Shown: positions 22,217 through 31,214, numbered from the stretch's first letter. The stretch is 64,000 bases of DNA from Nosema muscidifuracis (GCA_028335825.1 JAIOKI010000022.1:124001-188000); one strand, 5' to 3'. Notes: a model not told the origin generated them from the sequence alone. Translations and numbers: made by a program.

Positions 22217-22897
22217 TTAAAGTTTCAAAATAAAAAATCTAACATATTTAGAAAACATAATCTCTAAAGGCGAAAGCATAAAGTTTTCATCATCGACTGT
22301 TTTTATATTCTTTTCTGCCAATAATTTAGACAGTTCCTCGTCAAAATTTATTTCAGATTTTTCTATTAGACTATTGATGATTGCCTCATTGGAAATTATA
22401 ATATATTTATCTTGATCGTTTAATTTATAACATTTTTCTCCATTAACATCTTGAAATGAGAAAGTAAGCAATTCTTCCTTAAATCTAGGAGACCCTTCAC
22501 TCTTTTCCTTTTCATATCTTGATAATATTTCTGTATCTATGTTTTCAGTCTTCTTCTCGGATATCTTAATATTAACTTTTTCGTTATTATTATCAGGATC
22601 ATAACTTTCACATAAAACAACATTATCTGAATATTTACTATACCCCATAACTACAGCACGGAATGCGAAATACATCAGTCTTAGTATTTTTTCATCAAGC
22701 TCTAAATTTCTTCGTTTCATATTCTCAATATGTTTATTTATATCAAGAGTTCCAATTCTTTTACAATCTAGTTTAATTATTTGTGATTTTTGATATATCT
22801 TACTATATATTTTATGTAATAAGTAAACTACAACTAATAACACACCTAATATAAGTATACCACCTAAGAATTTTACAAGAATTTCTGCTAATGTCAT
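22217..22897 (-). CDS. Single-pass membrane protein, lineage-specific (pair with 24153)
   Basis: Not recognised. The 226-residue product has one strong transmembrane helix near the N-terminus (residues about 8-30: G-G-I-L-I-L-G-V-L-L-V-V-V), a basic stretch after it, and a soluble domain of about 190 residues. It matches the protein at 24153 over its length: a D-x-x-x-x-I-x-x-x-x-x-x-x-x-D-x-K block around a hydrophobic helix, an N-E-A-I/V-I phrase, an L-S-D/E-I-N-x-D-E-E-L block, and the C-terminal signature P-L-E-I-M-F-S-K-Y-V-R-F-F-I-L-K. The pair arose by duplication. A CCC run lies about 6 bases upstream of the start. A TGACGT motif lies about 70 bases upstream of the start. Function unknown. 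Confidence 0.75.
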   Translation of the reverse strand: MTLAEILVKFLGGILILGVLLVVVYLLHKIYSKIYQKSQIIKLDCKRIGTLDINKHIENMKRRNLELDEKILRLMYFAFRAVVMGYSKYSDNVVLCESYDPDNNNEKVNIKISEKKTENIDTEILSRYEKEKSEGSPRFKEELLTFSFQDVNGEKCYKLNDQDKYIIISNEAIINSLIEKSEINFDEELSKLLAEKNIKTVDDENFMLSPLEIMFSKYVRFFILKL

Positions 22898-22966
22898 AAT
22901 TAGGGCTATTATTGTTTATTATTAAACATCTAACTGACAAATAAAAATTAAGGAGGTGGAAAAGGA

Positions 22967-22976
22967 GATGACGTTA
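22967..22976. promoter_or_regulatory. CRE-half-site motif GATGACGTTA
   Basis: Contains TGACGT, close upstream of the minus-strand gene ending its 5' side at 22897. Similar motifs occur near 17020, 17112 and 43428. Confidence 0.3.
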
Positions 22977-24152
22977 CATTAAAAAATTGGCTAATTAATA
23001 CCAATTAGTAAATTTATAAGTTTAATTGATAGACGTCATATTGATATATCATTTATATATTTTATTATTGGTGTATAAAAACTTTAAACTTATTAATTAA
23101 ATTTATTTCTATTTACAAATTATTAGAAAGGAGTTTAACTTGATTTTATTTTATAAAAATTTACTAGTAGATTACTAATTGTTTAATTATAAGTCTAAAT
23201 TGTGTCATTTTTCTTGTAAAATAAAAGAAATAATAATTATTAGATTTCTTTCTAAAGCCCTATGCAAATGATAAATTTAACATGACAATATAAAAAAATG
23301 TATAATTATTAAAATTTAATCTTTGAAATTGAACATGACAATATAAAAAAATTTATAATTATTAAAATTTAATCTTTGAAATTGAACATAGTAAATAATA
23401 AAAAATGTATATTATAAATAGATCAGTGTTATATAATTTTTCTTAGATAAATTCAAGACTTTAATATATTTACAAAAAAAATAATTTAAATTTATTGCTT
23501 AATGATTTATTTTATTCTAAATAAAATTTTTTATTTAAACAATATTTTAGAAATCAAGATCGAATTCTACAGTTTAATTAAATTTTACTTTTTAATCAGT
23601 TTGAAATAAATTCAACAAAAAACTTTTTCTTAAATTTACAAATTTTGTTATGCATACCAATAAGTTTAGATTTTTAAGTTAGACTTGATAGTGAGTATTA
23701 GAAAATAAAAAAATAGAATTATATATATTAGTTTCTAGTATTTTTTTAAATATTATGAAATATTTTTAAGGTTTTATTATTAATATTTTTGATGAAAAAT
23801 TTATACTTTATTTAGTTTAAATGTATTTTAATTGAAGACTTAACAACATGATGGTGTACAAAATGATTTTTTTATTTTGGTAATTAAGTAAGGGGTTTCT
23901 AGTTATACCAACTAATCGAATTTCATAATTTAACTTTTATCCCAAAATGTAAAAAAGTAATTTATATAATTGAAATAATTTGTAACTGTCTTATTAATTT
24001 ATATAATTAAAATAAGACTTATTATTTTATATAATTTATAAAATTTTCAACTGTCTTATTATTTTATATAATTAAAATAAGACTAATTAATTTATATACT
24101 TTTTTACTATCTTATAAATAATCTTTAAATTTAGATATCTCATTAAAAAAGT
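22977..24152. repeat. AT-rich spacer with a 53-base tandem duplication at 23281-23387
   Basis: Copies at 23281 and 23334 begin CATGACAATATAAAAAAATG (second with TT). Further irregular repeats of TTATATAATTAAAATAAGAC occur at about 24000-24100. No gene seen. Confidence 0.6.
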
Positions 24153-24764
24153 TTATTTGGTTTTCAATATAAAAAACTTTACATACTTAGCAAACATAAT
24201 CTCAATAGGTGCTATTTTTATATCATCCTTTTCTATTTTAATACTCTTCTCCAACAATAAATCACGTAACTCTTTATCATAATTAATATCTGACAATATA
24301 GCTATATTATATATAACAGCTTCATTCTCTTTGACAAGGAACATTTCAAAATCACTGACTTTATAAAAACATTCATCGTTTATTTTAACAAAAGGCATAG
24401 TAAAAAATGCATCCCAAAATATTTCTGATTCATCGATCTTCTTACCTTCCAATTTTATACTAGATTCTTTTGGTGGATGAATTATCACTAAATCTTGCCA
24501 TCTTCCATATTCACGAAATATTACTTGAAATGACAAGTATAGAAGTTTAGCTGTTTTATCGTCAACATAAGGTGTTTTTAGTTTAATTTTTTTAGTTACG
24601 TCTAATAAATCAATATTTCTAAGCTTATTGCTATTAATACTGATATTTTCTTCAGGAGGAGTGTTAGGATATACTAATTTATATATAAAGTATGCTATCA
24701 AACATATTCCTATTGAAGAGATTAGTGGTAGTACTGATTTCTTATAAAAATCTTTATTATCCAT
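24153..24764 (-). CDS. Single-pass membrane protein, lineage-specific (pair with 22217)
   Basis: Not recognised. The 203-residue product is a shorter paralogue of the protein at 22217. It has an N-terminal transmembrane helix (residues about 11-30), a Pro-rich turn (P-N-T-P-P) just after it, and a soluble domain. It shares the pattern D-D-K-T-A-K-L-L-Y-L-S-F (compare D-E-K-I-L-R-L-M-Y-F-A-F), an E-A-V-I block, and the C-terminal P-I-E-I-M-F-A-K-Y-V-K-F-F-I-L-K. The strong conservation of the last 16 residues in two otherwise diverged proteins suggests the C-terminus is functional. A CCCC run about 5 bases upstream of the ATG supports the start. Confidence 0.75.
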   Translation of the reverse strand: MDNKDFYKKSVLPLISSIGICLIAYFIYKLVYPNTPPEENISINSNKLRNIDLLDVTKKIKLKTPYVDDKTAKLLYLSFQVIFREYGRWQDLVIIHPPKESSIKLEGKKIDESEIFWDAFFTMPFVKINDECFYKVSDFEMFLVKENEAVIYNIAILSDINYDKELRDLLLEKSIKIEKDDIKIAPIEIMFAKYVKFFILKTK

Positions 24765-24857
24765 ATAAGGGGTTTTAATTTAAAAAATATAACTAATAAA
24801 AGGGTGAATTATAAGAACAAAGATTTACAGAGTAAATTAAAGTTTTATGTAATCTTT

Positions 24858-25000
24858 TAAAGCTTTACTTAAAAATTATTATGTACTTTTATTTATATGT
24901 AATAAACGAACTTTATTATATCATAAATTATCTAAAGCTTTACTTCAAAATTATTATGTACTTTTATTTATATGTAATAAACGAACTTTATTATAAAAAG
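24858..25000. repeat. 75-base tandem duplication
   Basis: Copies at about 24858 and 24933 share TATGTACTTTTATTTATATG and TAATAAACGAACTTTATTAT. It creates a spurious 87-codon open frame with no start signal. Confidence 0.8.
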
Positions 25001-25530
25001 AATATTATTATTTTTAAAAAGATTAGTCTTTTGTATAAATTACAGTTGATGACTCATCATCATACTAAAAAGCTTTATTTTTATAGTAAACATAGTTATG
25101 TATTATACTTAGCAACAAAGACAGAACTAAAAATCACGATCTAATGACTCAGTATAATAAAATATTTTATTTAGATAGATTATATTTTAATAATTTAATT
25201 ATCTTGTTAAATTATAATAATAGTAGTAAACATCATTTTTCTTATTAAAGATTAATAATACTCTCTCCTTTACTGATTACATAATAAGATTATCTTAAGA
25301 AAAATCTTCTTATATTTAATATTAATATTTATTATTCTGTAATTTAATTAGTTAAGTTATTTACACTTATTAATATCTTCTATGATAGATCTTATTAGAC
25401 TTTAAATTAAGTATATCATAATATTTGTATTATTAATAAAAAAACTAGAAATTTCAAATTGATCTTATAATTATTTTTAATATTAAAAAATATTCGTTTT
25501 TAATTTATATTTAATTAAATATTTATTATA
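25001..25530. other. AT-rich spacer, no gene seen
   Basis: No supported frame or RNA. Its right end runs into the start region of the next membrane protein. Confidence 0.45.
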
Positions 25531-25537
25531 ATGTTAA

Positions 25538-25541
25538 GGGG
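25538..25541 (+). promoter_or_regulatory. GGGG start signal deciding the start at 25543
   Basis: The G run lies after an in-frame ATG at 25531 and one base before the ATG at 25543, as the equivalent signal does for other genes here. A GGG run also precedes the paralogue at 12048, so the G variant may be typical of this family. Confidence 0.5.
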
Positions 25542-25542
25542 T

Positions 25543-26481
25543 ATGCTGATAACTAAATATAATTCTTTATTGATATTTATAGCTGGGTTGTTGAATGGAA
25601 TAATTATCATTTTATTAGTAAACTATAATAATCATAAAGAGAACTCTAATGAAAATATTTATAAGATAGAAGATAATCAAGAAGATAAGAAAAATGACTA
25701 TAAAAATGATAATCAAGAAAATAAAATGAATGACTATAAAAATGATAATCAAGAAAATAAAATGAATGACTATAAAAATGATAAAGAAGAAAATAAAAAG
25801 AATGATCATAAAAATGATAAAAAAGAAGACAAAGATGATTATAAAAAAGACAATATAAGGAATAATAAGAGTCAATATGAATATTCAATAGATTCTGATA
25901 TTTTAATTACTTATTCAAAATATTCACCTGATACATTCCATTTATACAAATACATACATAAATATATTCAATCAGAAGATCTTTCTCTAATTGAATATAA
26001 AAATCTTTACATACCTAAACCTAACATCTTAACAGATATCCTTCTAAATACAAACATTCCCAAAGGTTACACATCTCATTTTTTTAATATGGGATACAGA
26101 AAGATATACACAATCTTATGTACATTCTTTGAAGAAATATCTGATAAAAATATTTTAAATATGATTACAGATATAAATATTTCATTAAGTATTGAAGATA
26201 AGATAGATTATGATGCTAGTATTCTATTAAATAAATATACTAGGTTGGACTCTTATAATAACAAAATATTTGAAGTACAACAACTTATCAACTTCTTGTA
26301 TAATTTATATTATCCTATAGATGTATACAAAATACTTAATTATAAATTTAATATGGAGAAAATTGAATTTAATCATTATCTTCTTAAAGAAATTAACGAT
26401 ATTATTTTGGTTAAAGATACTGGAAAAACAAAAGTGAGTATTTTAGATTATTTGGTTATATGCTATCAGATTGGAAAGTAA
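25543..26481 (+). CDS. Single-pass membrane protein with Asn/Lys repeat, related to gene at 12048
   Basis: Not recognised. The 312-residue product has an N-terminal hydrophobic anchor (residues about 7-27). A low-complexity Lys/Asn/Asp region follows (about 35-105), with the unit Y-K-N-D-N-Q-E-N-K-M-N-D repeated, then a helical C-terminal domain (about 110-312). Architecture and scattered motifs (I-Y-T-I-L-C-T-F-F-E-E-I, L-I-N-F-L) match the 12048 product, so I infer paralogy. The start at 25543 is preferred over the in-frame ATG at 25531 because the G run lies between them. The short 36-base repeats are in frame. No catalytic residues can be identified; the function is unknown. Confidence 0.7.
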   Translation: MLITKYNSLLIFIAGLLNGIIIILLVNYNNHKENSNENIYKIEDNQEDKKNDYKNDNQENKMNDYKNDNQENKMNDYKNDKEENKKNDHKNDKKEDKDDYKKDNIRNNKSQYEYSIDSDILITYSKYSPDTFHLYKYIHKYIQSEDLSLIEYKNLYIPKPNILTDILLNTNIPKGYTSHFFNMGYRKIYTILCTFFEEISDKNILNMITDINISLSIEDKIDYDASILLNKYTRLDSYNNKIFEVQQLINFLYNLYYPIDVYKILNYKFNMEKIEFNHYLLKEINDIILVKDTGKTKVSILDYLVICYQIGK

Positions 26482-26499
26482 AATTTTTTTCTTTATTAA

Positions 26500-26820
26500 A
26501 TATAATAATAATATCCTATCTTTTTATTAAATTAAATAAGTAAATCCTATCTTTTTATTAAATTAAATAAGTAAATCCTATCTTTTTATTAACATACTAT
26601 TTGATCTTTTTATTAACATACTATTTGATCATCTTATTAAAATAATGTGTTATTTTATTCCTCTTTTTATTAAACATACTATTTAATCCTCTTATTAAAC
26701 ATACTATTTATTCCCTATTAGACATACTATTTATTCTTTATTAAACATACTTTTTATTCCCTATTAAACATACTTTTTATTCCCTATTAAACATATTGTT
26801 TATTTCATTTTTATCACTTA
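26500..26820. repeat. Short interspersed tandem repeats upstream of tRNA-Ser
   Basis: First, units of CCTATCTTTTTATTAAATTA (about three copies). Then units of TATTAAACATACTATTTATT with many variants up to about 26800. No gene. Confidence 0.7.
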
Positions 26821-26824
26821 TAAT

Positions 26825-26906
26825 GGCAGTGTGGCCGAGTGGTTAAGGCGGTTGATTCGAAATCAATTGAGTGTATCTTGCGCTGGTTCGAATCCAGCCA
26901 CTGTCG
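26825..26906 (+). tRNA. tRNA-Ser (anticodon CGA)
   Basis: Cloverleaf: acceptor GGCAGTG pairs with CACTGTC with one G-T pair. The D arm contains GTGGCCGAGTGGTTAAGGC, the anticodon loop TTCGAAA gives CGA (serine UCG), there is a long variable arm, and the T arm has GGTTCGAATCC. No intron. A T-rich stop follows. Confidence 0.95.
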
Positions 26907-27036
26907 GATTTTTTTATTTGAAAATCCCCTTATACATAAATAAAAAATTTTAGATTTATTTAATAAAAAATTTACTTTTTCTTAATAATAAACGATCTTT
27001 AATCTATTTTATAATAAATTAATTTAAAATATTTCT

Positions 27037-28920
27037 TTATATAATATTATTACTACATACAAAACTATCCTTAAGTAATTCTTTCACAGTAGGCCTCTTC
27101 CTACAATCTTCATCTAGACATCTACTTATTACCTCATCTATTATTCCTGTAATTTTTAAATTCTTTCTTATATTAATTATATTCTCTTTTTTCTCTAAAT
27201 AAGTCTTATAAGCATCAAGAGGTGTCTTTCCATACCATAATTCATGTAATATAATTCCCAATGACCAAACATCACTACTTCTTCTCTTCTTATTCTCAAA
27301 AAATAATTCTGGAGCACAATAGTTCAATGTACCACATACCATATCAAGATCAAGTCTAGTAGTATTACTATTAAGAGTCTTACTTATACCAAAATCAATA
27401 ATCTTAAGTTTATTCTTTACAAATACAAAATTAGCTGGTTTAAGATCTCCATGTATAATTCTCTTCTCATGGATATTGAGTACTATAAGAAGAATCTCTT
27501 GCCAAATATATTTTACTCTATTCCTATGTAAATTAATATCTGAATATACTGTACTCTTCATAAATGTACTGAGTACACTCTCTCCATATTCAAGAAGTAT
27601 ATATATATTATCTGCAAGAACTTCATAATCTATCATTTTAATTATCCCTTCTATATCTTTAAGTCTCTTTAGTAAATCTATTTCTTCAAGAAGAAGATCT
27701 TTTAAAGTACTATCCATTTCTATATTAATAATCTTAAGTGCATAGAATTCATTACCATAAAATACTTTATATACTTTACTACTACCCCCTTTCCCTATTA
27801 TATTGATTTTAACTAGTTTCTTATTATTAAGGTAAAAATATTCTTGCTTATTTTTTTTTAAAATTTTCTCTTTATCATTTTCTATGATATCTTCATTGTT
27901 ATTTTTTTGATATAATAATTCTTCATTACTTTTTTTCATTTCTTTTTCTAATTTAAATAATTGTGTATCTTCTCTTAATGTTACATCTTCTATTTTACAT
28001 CTTATTACATTTCCTTGATAATCTTCATCCTTATATGAATATTTATTTACATCGTCTGTTATTGGTGTATTAGGATAATATTTAAAGTTCTTCTTATGTA
28101 AGGGAGAGTATGACACATCATTAAACTGAACCTTTATAAATTTATCTGTATTTTTTAAATCATTATATAAATTGATCTTAATATTTTCATTATCAAAATT
28201 AATGTTATTTCCATAATTTTCTTTATCTAACTTGATCTTTATATTTTCTTCATCCAACTTGATCTTTATATTTTCCTTATCTAAATTAATGTTATTTCCA
28301 TAATTTTCTTTATCTAATTTGATCTTTATATTTTCTTTATCTGACTTGATCTTTATATTTTCCTTATCTAAATTAATGCTATTTCCATAATTTTCCTTAT
28401 CTAAATTTTCAATATTTAAATTATTATAATTCTGTATATTTATATTACCAAAATTATTTTCAAAAACTTTACATTTAACATCTTCTACAGATATCCATTC
28501 CTGATCCCAATCCACAATATATTTAACCCGTTCGTTATCATTCTTAATCATCTTAAGATATTCCAATATAACATCTTTATTACTGAACTCTTTTACATTA
28601 AGAAACTTAATTCCTTCATCAACTACTTTATCAACTTTACATCCATACTTGATAAGATAACTCATATACTCTTTCCAGTACACCATGTACTTAAAGTATT
28701 TAAGCTTACTCGTCTTAAATATCAAAAGTATATCATCACTTTGTAATTTAATAAGACATCGTATGTAGTTTATAAAAATAGCTGTCATATAATCATCTAC
28801 AGGAAAATCTTTTTGAATGGATTTGAATAACACACTTAGTTTTAATGAAGTTGGGATTGGCATTTCTAGCTTTGTGTTTACATATTTGTATAAGTCGATG
28901 GTGTTAAATATTGATTCCAT
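27037..28920 (-). CDS. MPS1: Mps1/TTK-family spindle-checkpoint protein kinase
   Basis: A dual-specificity kinase of the spindle assembly checkpoint, acting at kinetochores and (in fungi) in spindle-pole duplication. The 627-residue product has an N-terminal helical region (about 1-125) with a TPR-like W-K-E-Y-M-S-Y-L-I-K-Y-G phrase, as in Mps1 and Bub1. A low-complexity Lys/Asn/Glu region follows (about 175-260), with a tandem D-K-E-N-I-K-I-K-L unit. The kinase domain spans about 370-620. Kinase motifs seen: G-K-G-G-S-S-K-V-Y glycine loop (about 375), the A-L-K-I-I lysine, H-G-D-L-K-P-A-N-F catalytic loop (H-S-D in animal Mps1), I-D-F-G-I-S, V-C-G-T-L-N-Y-C-A-P-E, and S-D-V-W-S-L-G. G-G-S-S-K-V and the G-T-x-N-Y-x-x-P-E block are typical of Mps1. 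A C-run lies about 30 bases upstream of the start. Confidence 0.92.
   Translation of the reverse strand: MESIFNTIDLYKYVNTKLEMPIPTSLKLSVLFKSIQKDFPVDDYMTAIFINYIRCLIKLQSDDILLIFKTSKLKYFKYMVYWKEYMSYLIKYGCKVDKVVDEGIKFLNVKEFSNKDVILEYLKMIKNDNERVKYIVDWDQEWISVEDVKCKVFENNFGNINIQNYNNLNIENLDKENYGNSINLDKENIKIKSDKENIKIKLDKENYGNNINLDKENIKIKLDEENIKIKLDKENYGNNINFDNENIKINLYNDLKNTDKFIKVQFNDVSYSPLHKKNFKYYPNTPITDDVNKYSYKDEDYQGNVIRCKIEDVTLREDTQLFKLEKEMKKSNEELLYQKNNNEDIIENDKEKILKKNKQEYFYLNNKKLVKINIIGKGGSSKVYKVFYGNEFYALKIINIEMDSTLKDLLLEEIDLLKRLKDIEGIIKMIDYEVLADNIYILLEYGESVLSTFMKSTVYSDINLHRNRVKYIWQEILLIVLNIHEKRIIHGDLKPANFVFVKNKLKIIDFGISKTLNSNTTRLDLDMVCGTLNYCAPELFFENKKRRSSDVWSLGIILHELWYGKTPLDAYKTYLEKKENIINIRKNLKITGIIDEVISRCLDEDCRKRPTVKELLKDSFVCSNNII
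28180..28400 (-). repeat. In-frame tandem repeats inside MPS1
   Basis: Two interleaved units (about 27-48 bases) encode alternating D-K-E-N-I-K-I-K and D-K-E-N-Y-G-N-N-I-N stretches in the linker before the kinase domain. Confidence 0.75.
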
Positions 28921-29040
28921 AATTTAAATATATTTTTGGTTTATGCGGGTTTAAGGGTGAAAAATTATTTATAATTGATTTGCATAAAAGTGATTGAAAG
29001 TTTGTTTGTATAAAATTAATTAAAAATATTATTTAAAGAT
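28921..29040. other. Short upstream region of MPS1
   Basis: AT-rich. Contains G runs at about 28948 and 28953 (C runs on the coding strand), probably the MPS1 start signal. Confidence 0.35.
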
Positions 29041-29220
29041 TTTAATTGATAACAATATTCCCAACTCTACATTTTATAAATTCATACTCATCATTAAACT
29101 ATTTTAATTGATAACAATATTCCCAACTCTACATTTTATAAATTCATACTCATCATTAAACTATTTTAATTGATACCAATATTTCCAACTCTACATTTTA
29201 AAAATTCCTAATTCTTCCTT
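29041..29220. repeat. 62-base tandem repeat, three copies
   Basis: Copies begin at 29041, 29103 and 29165. They share TTTAATTGATAACAATATTC and CCAACTCTACATTTTATAAA, with a few changes in the third. The array ends only a few bases from the DRE2 stop codon. Confidence 0.9.
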
Positions 29221-29222
29221 CA

Positions 29223-29510
29223 TCAATCAAATCTTATAGTATCACCTTCATTAAATGATGGCATCCCCATATAAGGACATCCACTACATCTAAAAGCATC
29301 TCCTTTATAGCATCCACCACATGCACTCACTTTTTTCTCTGCTGGTTTATCATCCATACCACAAGTACAATTAGCACACTTTTTCTTAACAGTAGATCTT
29401 TCTGTAGCTTTCTTAGTATTTTTATCTTCTTCTTGTAAATATTCATCATCATTATTTATATTTTCTGATTGTATTGCTTCTTTTAATAGATTTTTAAGAT
29501 ATTCGTTCAT
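29223..29510 (-). CDS. DRE2: Minimal Dre2/anamorsin Fe-S protein (C-terminal domain only)
   Basis: Dre2 (CIAPIN1) passes electrons from the diflavin reductase Tah18 to the cytosolic iron-sulfur assembly pathway. The 95-residue product keeps the diagnostic C-terminal part: a C-A-N-C-T-C-G block (Cys45, 48, 50) and the CxxC-x7-CxxC motif (Cys64, 67, 75, 78), followed by P-Y-M-G-M-P-S-F. Typical family members are about 250-350 residues and have an N-terminal methyltransferase-like domain; that domain is absent. The first cysteine of the usual four-Cys [2Fe-2S] site is also not visible in the N-terminal acidic stretch. The start at 29510 is chosen because the coding-strand CCC run lies between it and an upstream in-frame ATG at 29531. 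Confidence 0.93.
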   Translation of the reverse strand: MNEYLKNLLKEAIQSENINNDDEYLQEEDKNTKKATERSTVKKKCANCTCGMDDKPAEKKVSACGGCYKGDAFRCSGCPYMGMPSFNEGDTIRFD

Positions 29511-29516
29511 TTTTGA

Positions 29517-29519
29517 GGG
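29517..29519 (-). promoter_or_regulatory. CCC start signal of DRE2
   Basis: GGG on the plus strand, 6 bases upstream of the ATG at 29510 and downstream of the alternative ATG at 29531, so it selects the shorter protein. Confidence 0.65.
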
Positions 29520-29531
29520 AGAAATTTTCAA

Positions 29532-29981
29532 TTTAAAATATAGAGAAGAAATTAATTGATCAAATGATATTCACGTATTAAAAAATAAAGAGATATTATA
29601 TTATTCATCTATTAAAATATATAGAGATATATTATATTATTCATGTATTTAAATATAGAGAGATATTATATTATTCATGTATTTTAAAAAATAAGTTAAT
29701 TGATCAAATAATATTCATGTATATAAAAATAAGTTAATTGATCAAATGATATTCATGTATATAAAAATAAGTTAATTGATTTAATATTATTCATGTATAT
29801 AAAAAATAAGTTAATTGATCACATATCAAAATATAGAGAAAAAGAATCATCCATATATAAAAAAATTGAATCTAATATTTATTTCTATACATAAATAATA
29901 AAGATACATTCCTGTTCTGAGAACAAAAAGTCTTAGCTAATTCCAATACATAAAATTTATTAAATTATCTCTACCCTCAAT
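29532..29981. repeat. Divergent intergenic region with tandem repeats (DRE2 / MED7-like)
   Basis: Units of the form AAGTTAATTGATCAAATGAT-ATTCATGTATAT, about 38-45 bases, recur from about 29570 to 29840. The two flanking genes diverge from this spacer, so it should hold both promoters. Confidence 0.7.
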
Positions 29982-30320
29982 ATGAAGATAAAAAGTTGGT
30001 GTAAACCTCCTCTTAATTCTTCTTATTCAATCCCTCCCATACCTTCTTCTTATAAAGTATTTGGTATATCTTACCCCAATACTAATTCTCTTAATATTGA
30101 TATAAGACTTATGATCAATAAGTCTTTCTCTAAATATCTTTCTCTTCTTGATACATGTGATTATAAATTAATAGAAGAGATTGAAGATATTCATCTTAAG
30201 ATTAATGAAGTACTTAATGATAATAAAGAAGAAGAAGTAGAAAGTAGATTAAATATATTAAGAAATAAGAATATTAAGAAGAAGAATGATATACTTAATA
30301 GATTAAATGATCTTTTTTAA
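29982..30320 (+). CDS. MED7: Probable Mediator subunit 7
   Basis: MED7 is a core middle-module subunit of Mediator, linking transcription factors to RNA polymerase II. The 112-residue product starts with a proline-rich stretch (about residues 8-24) ending in P-P-I-P-S-S-Y-K-V-F-G, matching the P-P-P-I-x-x-S-Y-x-x-F-G pattern of animal MED7. Next comes L-x-x-x-I-N-x-S-F-x-K-Y-L-S-L-L-D (residues 42-58), matching the L-N-x-S-I-L-I-N-F-L-D-L-L-D helix. The last 50 residues are two coiled-coil helices, as expected for pairing with MED21. It is about half the animal length. A CCC run lies 6 bases upstream of the ATG. The assignment rests on pattern resemblance by eye. Confidence 0.65.
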   Translation: MKIKSWCKPPLNSSYSIPPIPSSYKVFGISYPNTNSLNIDIRLMINKSFSKYLSLLDTCDYKLIEEIEDIHLKINEVLNDNKEEEVESRLNILRNKNIKKKNDILNRLNDLF

Positions 30321-30473
30321 TGTATTAAATATATAAAATATTTTTGTAATATATACTAAATATTTTAATATGCTAAATATTTTTGATATATTTTTAATAT
30401 ATGAATATCCTTAACATGATAAATATCTTTATATATACTAAATATATAAAGTATTTTTAATATATGAAATATT
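30321..30473. other. Short convergent spacer
   Basis: AT-only sequence with short repeats of TAATATATNAAATATTT type between two converging genes; probably contains both 3' ends. Confidence 0.4.
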
Positions 30474-30857
30474 TTAATAATTCCCTTTATTACACATCTC
30501 ATACCATGCATCTTTCACTATCTCACTCTCTATCTCAACTTTTTCTTTATATATATCATTCTCTTCTTGAATACTTCTCATAATATCCTCATCTTTCATT
30601 CTATTATTTACTAGTATATGAAAATAATAATCTATTATCTTATCAGGTATATTTAAATTATTCATATCACAGTACATTATTAAACTAAGACCAAGAATAT
30701 CATTACTCTCTATATTTGAAGATAAGAAGATTTTATATTTATTTCTGAAGTATGATTGTACAGTATTGTACAATAATAAAGGAGTAGTGGATAATAAGGA
30801 AGATATAGAAGAAGGAGAAGGTTTTATAGAAAGAAAATCAGAAATATAATTGAGCAT
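30474..30857 (-). CDS. Small conserved-looking protein, unrecognised
   Basis: Not recognised. The 127-residue product begins M-L-N-Y-I-S-D-F-L, has a Ser/Pro-rich stretch (residues 12-30), then a helical region with N-D-I-L-G-L-S-L-I-M-Y-C-D (about 53-66), D-K-I-I-D-Y-Y-F-H-I-L-V (about 75-87), and an acidic C-terminal helix ending in W-Y-E-M-C. No signal peptide or membrane helix is seen. The start at 30857 is chosen because a coding-strand CCC run lies about 10 bases upstream, between it and an in-frame ATG at 30887. It sits tail-to-tail with the MED7 candidate. Confidence 0.6.
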   Translation of the reverse strand: MLNYISDFLSIKPSPSSISSLLSTTPLLLYNTVQSYFRNKYKIFLSSNIESNDILGLSLIMYCDMNNLNIPDKIIDYYFHILVNNRMKDEDIMRSIQEENDIYKEKVEIESEIVKDAWYEMCNKGNY

Positions 30858-30867
30858 GTTTTTAAAA

Positions 30868-30870
30868 GGG
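30868..30870 (-). promoter_or_regulatory. CCC start signal of the gene ending at 30857
   Basis: GGG on the plus strand, placed between the two candidate ATGs, favouring the inner one. Confidence 0.55.
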
Positions 30871-30887
30871 TAAGAATAAACAAACAC

Positions 30888-31214
30888 AGTAAAATAAATT
30901 AAATAAATAATATTTTTAAAATTTTATTCTTCTTTATAAAGATATCTCTTATGATATTAAAAATTATTTTTCTACTACTTCATAATATTGATTACAATTG
31001 TCAAATATTATTAATTATAATTAACAAATATTATTAATCACCACTGTCAAATATTATTTAATTACTATTGTCAAATATTTTTTAATTACAATTATCAAAT
31101 AATAGTAATCGTCACTGCCATTAATCCATCACCACTGCCATTAATCCATCACCAACTAACTTCATCCACCAAAAATTACCTTCCTCAATCATTAAATAAC
31201 ATCCACTAATTAGA
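30888..31214. repeat. Spacer with short degenerate repeats
   Basis: CAATTGTCAAATATTATTAA-type units recur at about 30995-31100, and CACTGCCATTAATCCATCAC occurs twice near 31110-31150. No gene. Confidence 0.6.

Noticed and set aside
24881-25144. 87-codon plus-strand frame with repeated Tyr/Phe-rich unit
   Set aside because: Translation of the 75-base duplication; no start signal and no domain.
25615-25888. Two overlapping minus-strand frames rich in Ile/Phe or Tyr/Ser
   Set aside because: Opposite strand of the Lys/Asn repeat of the membrane protein at 25543.
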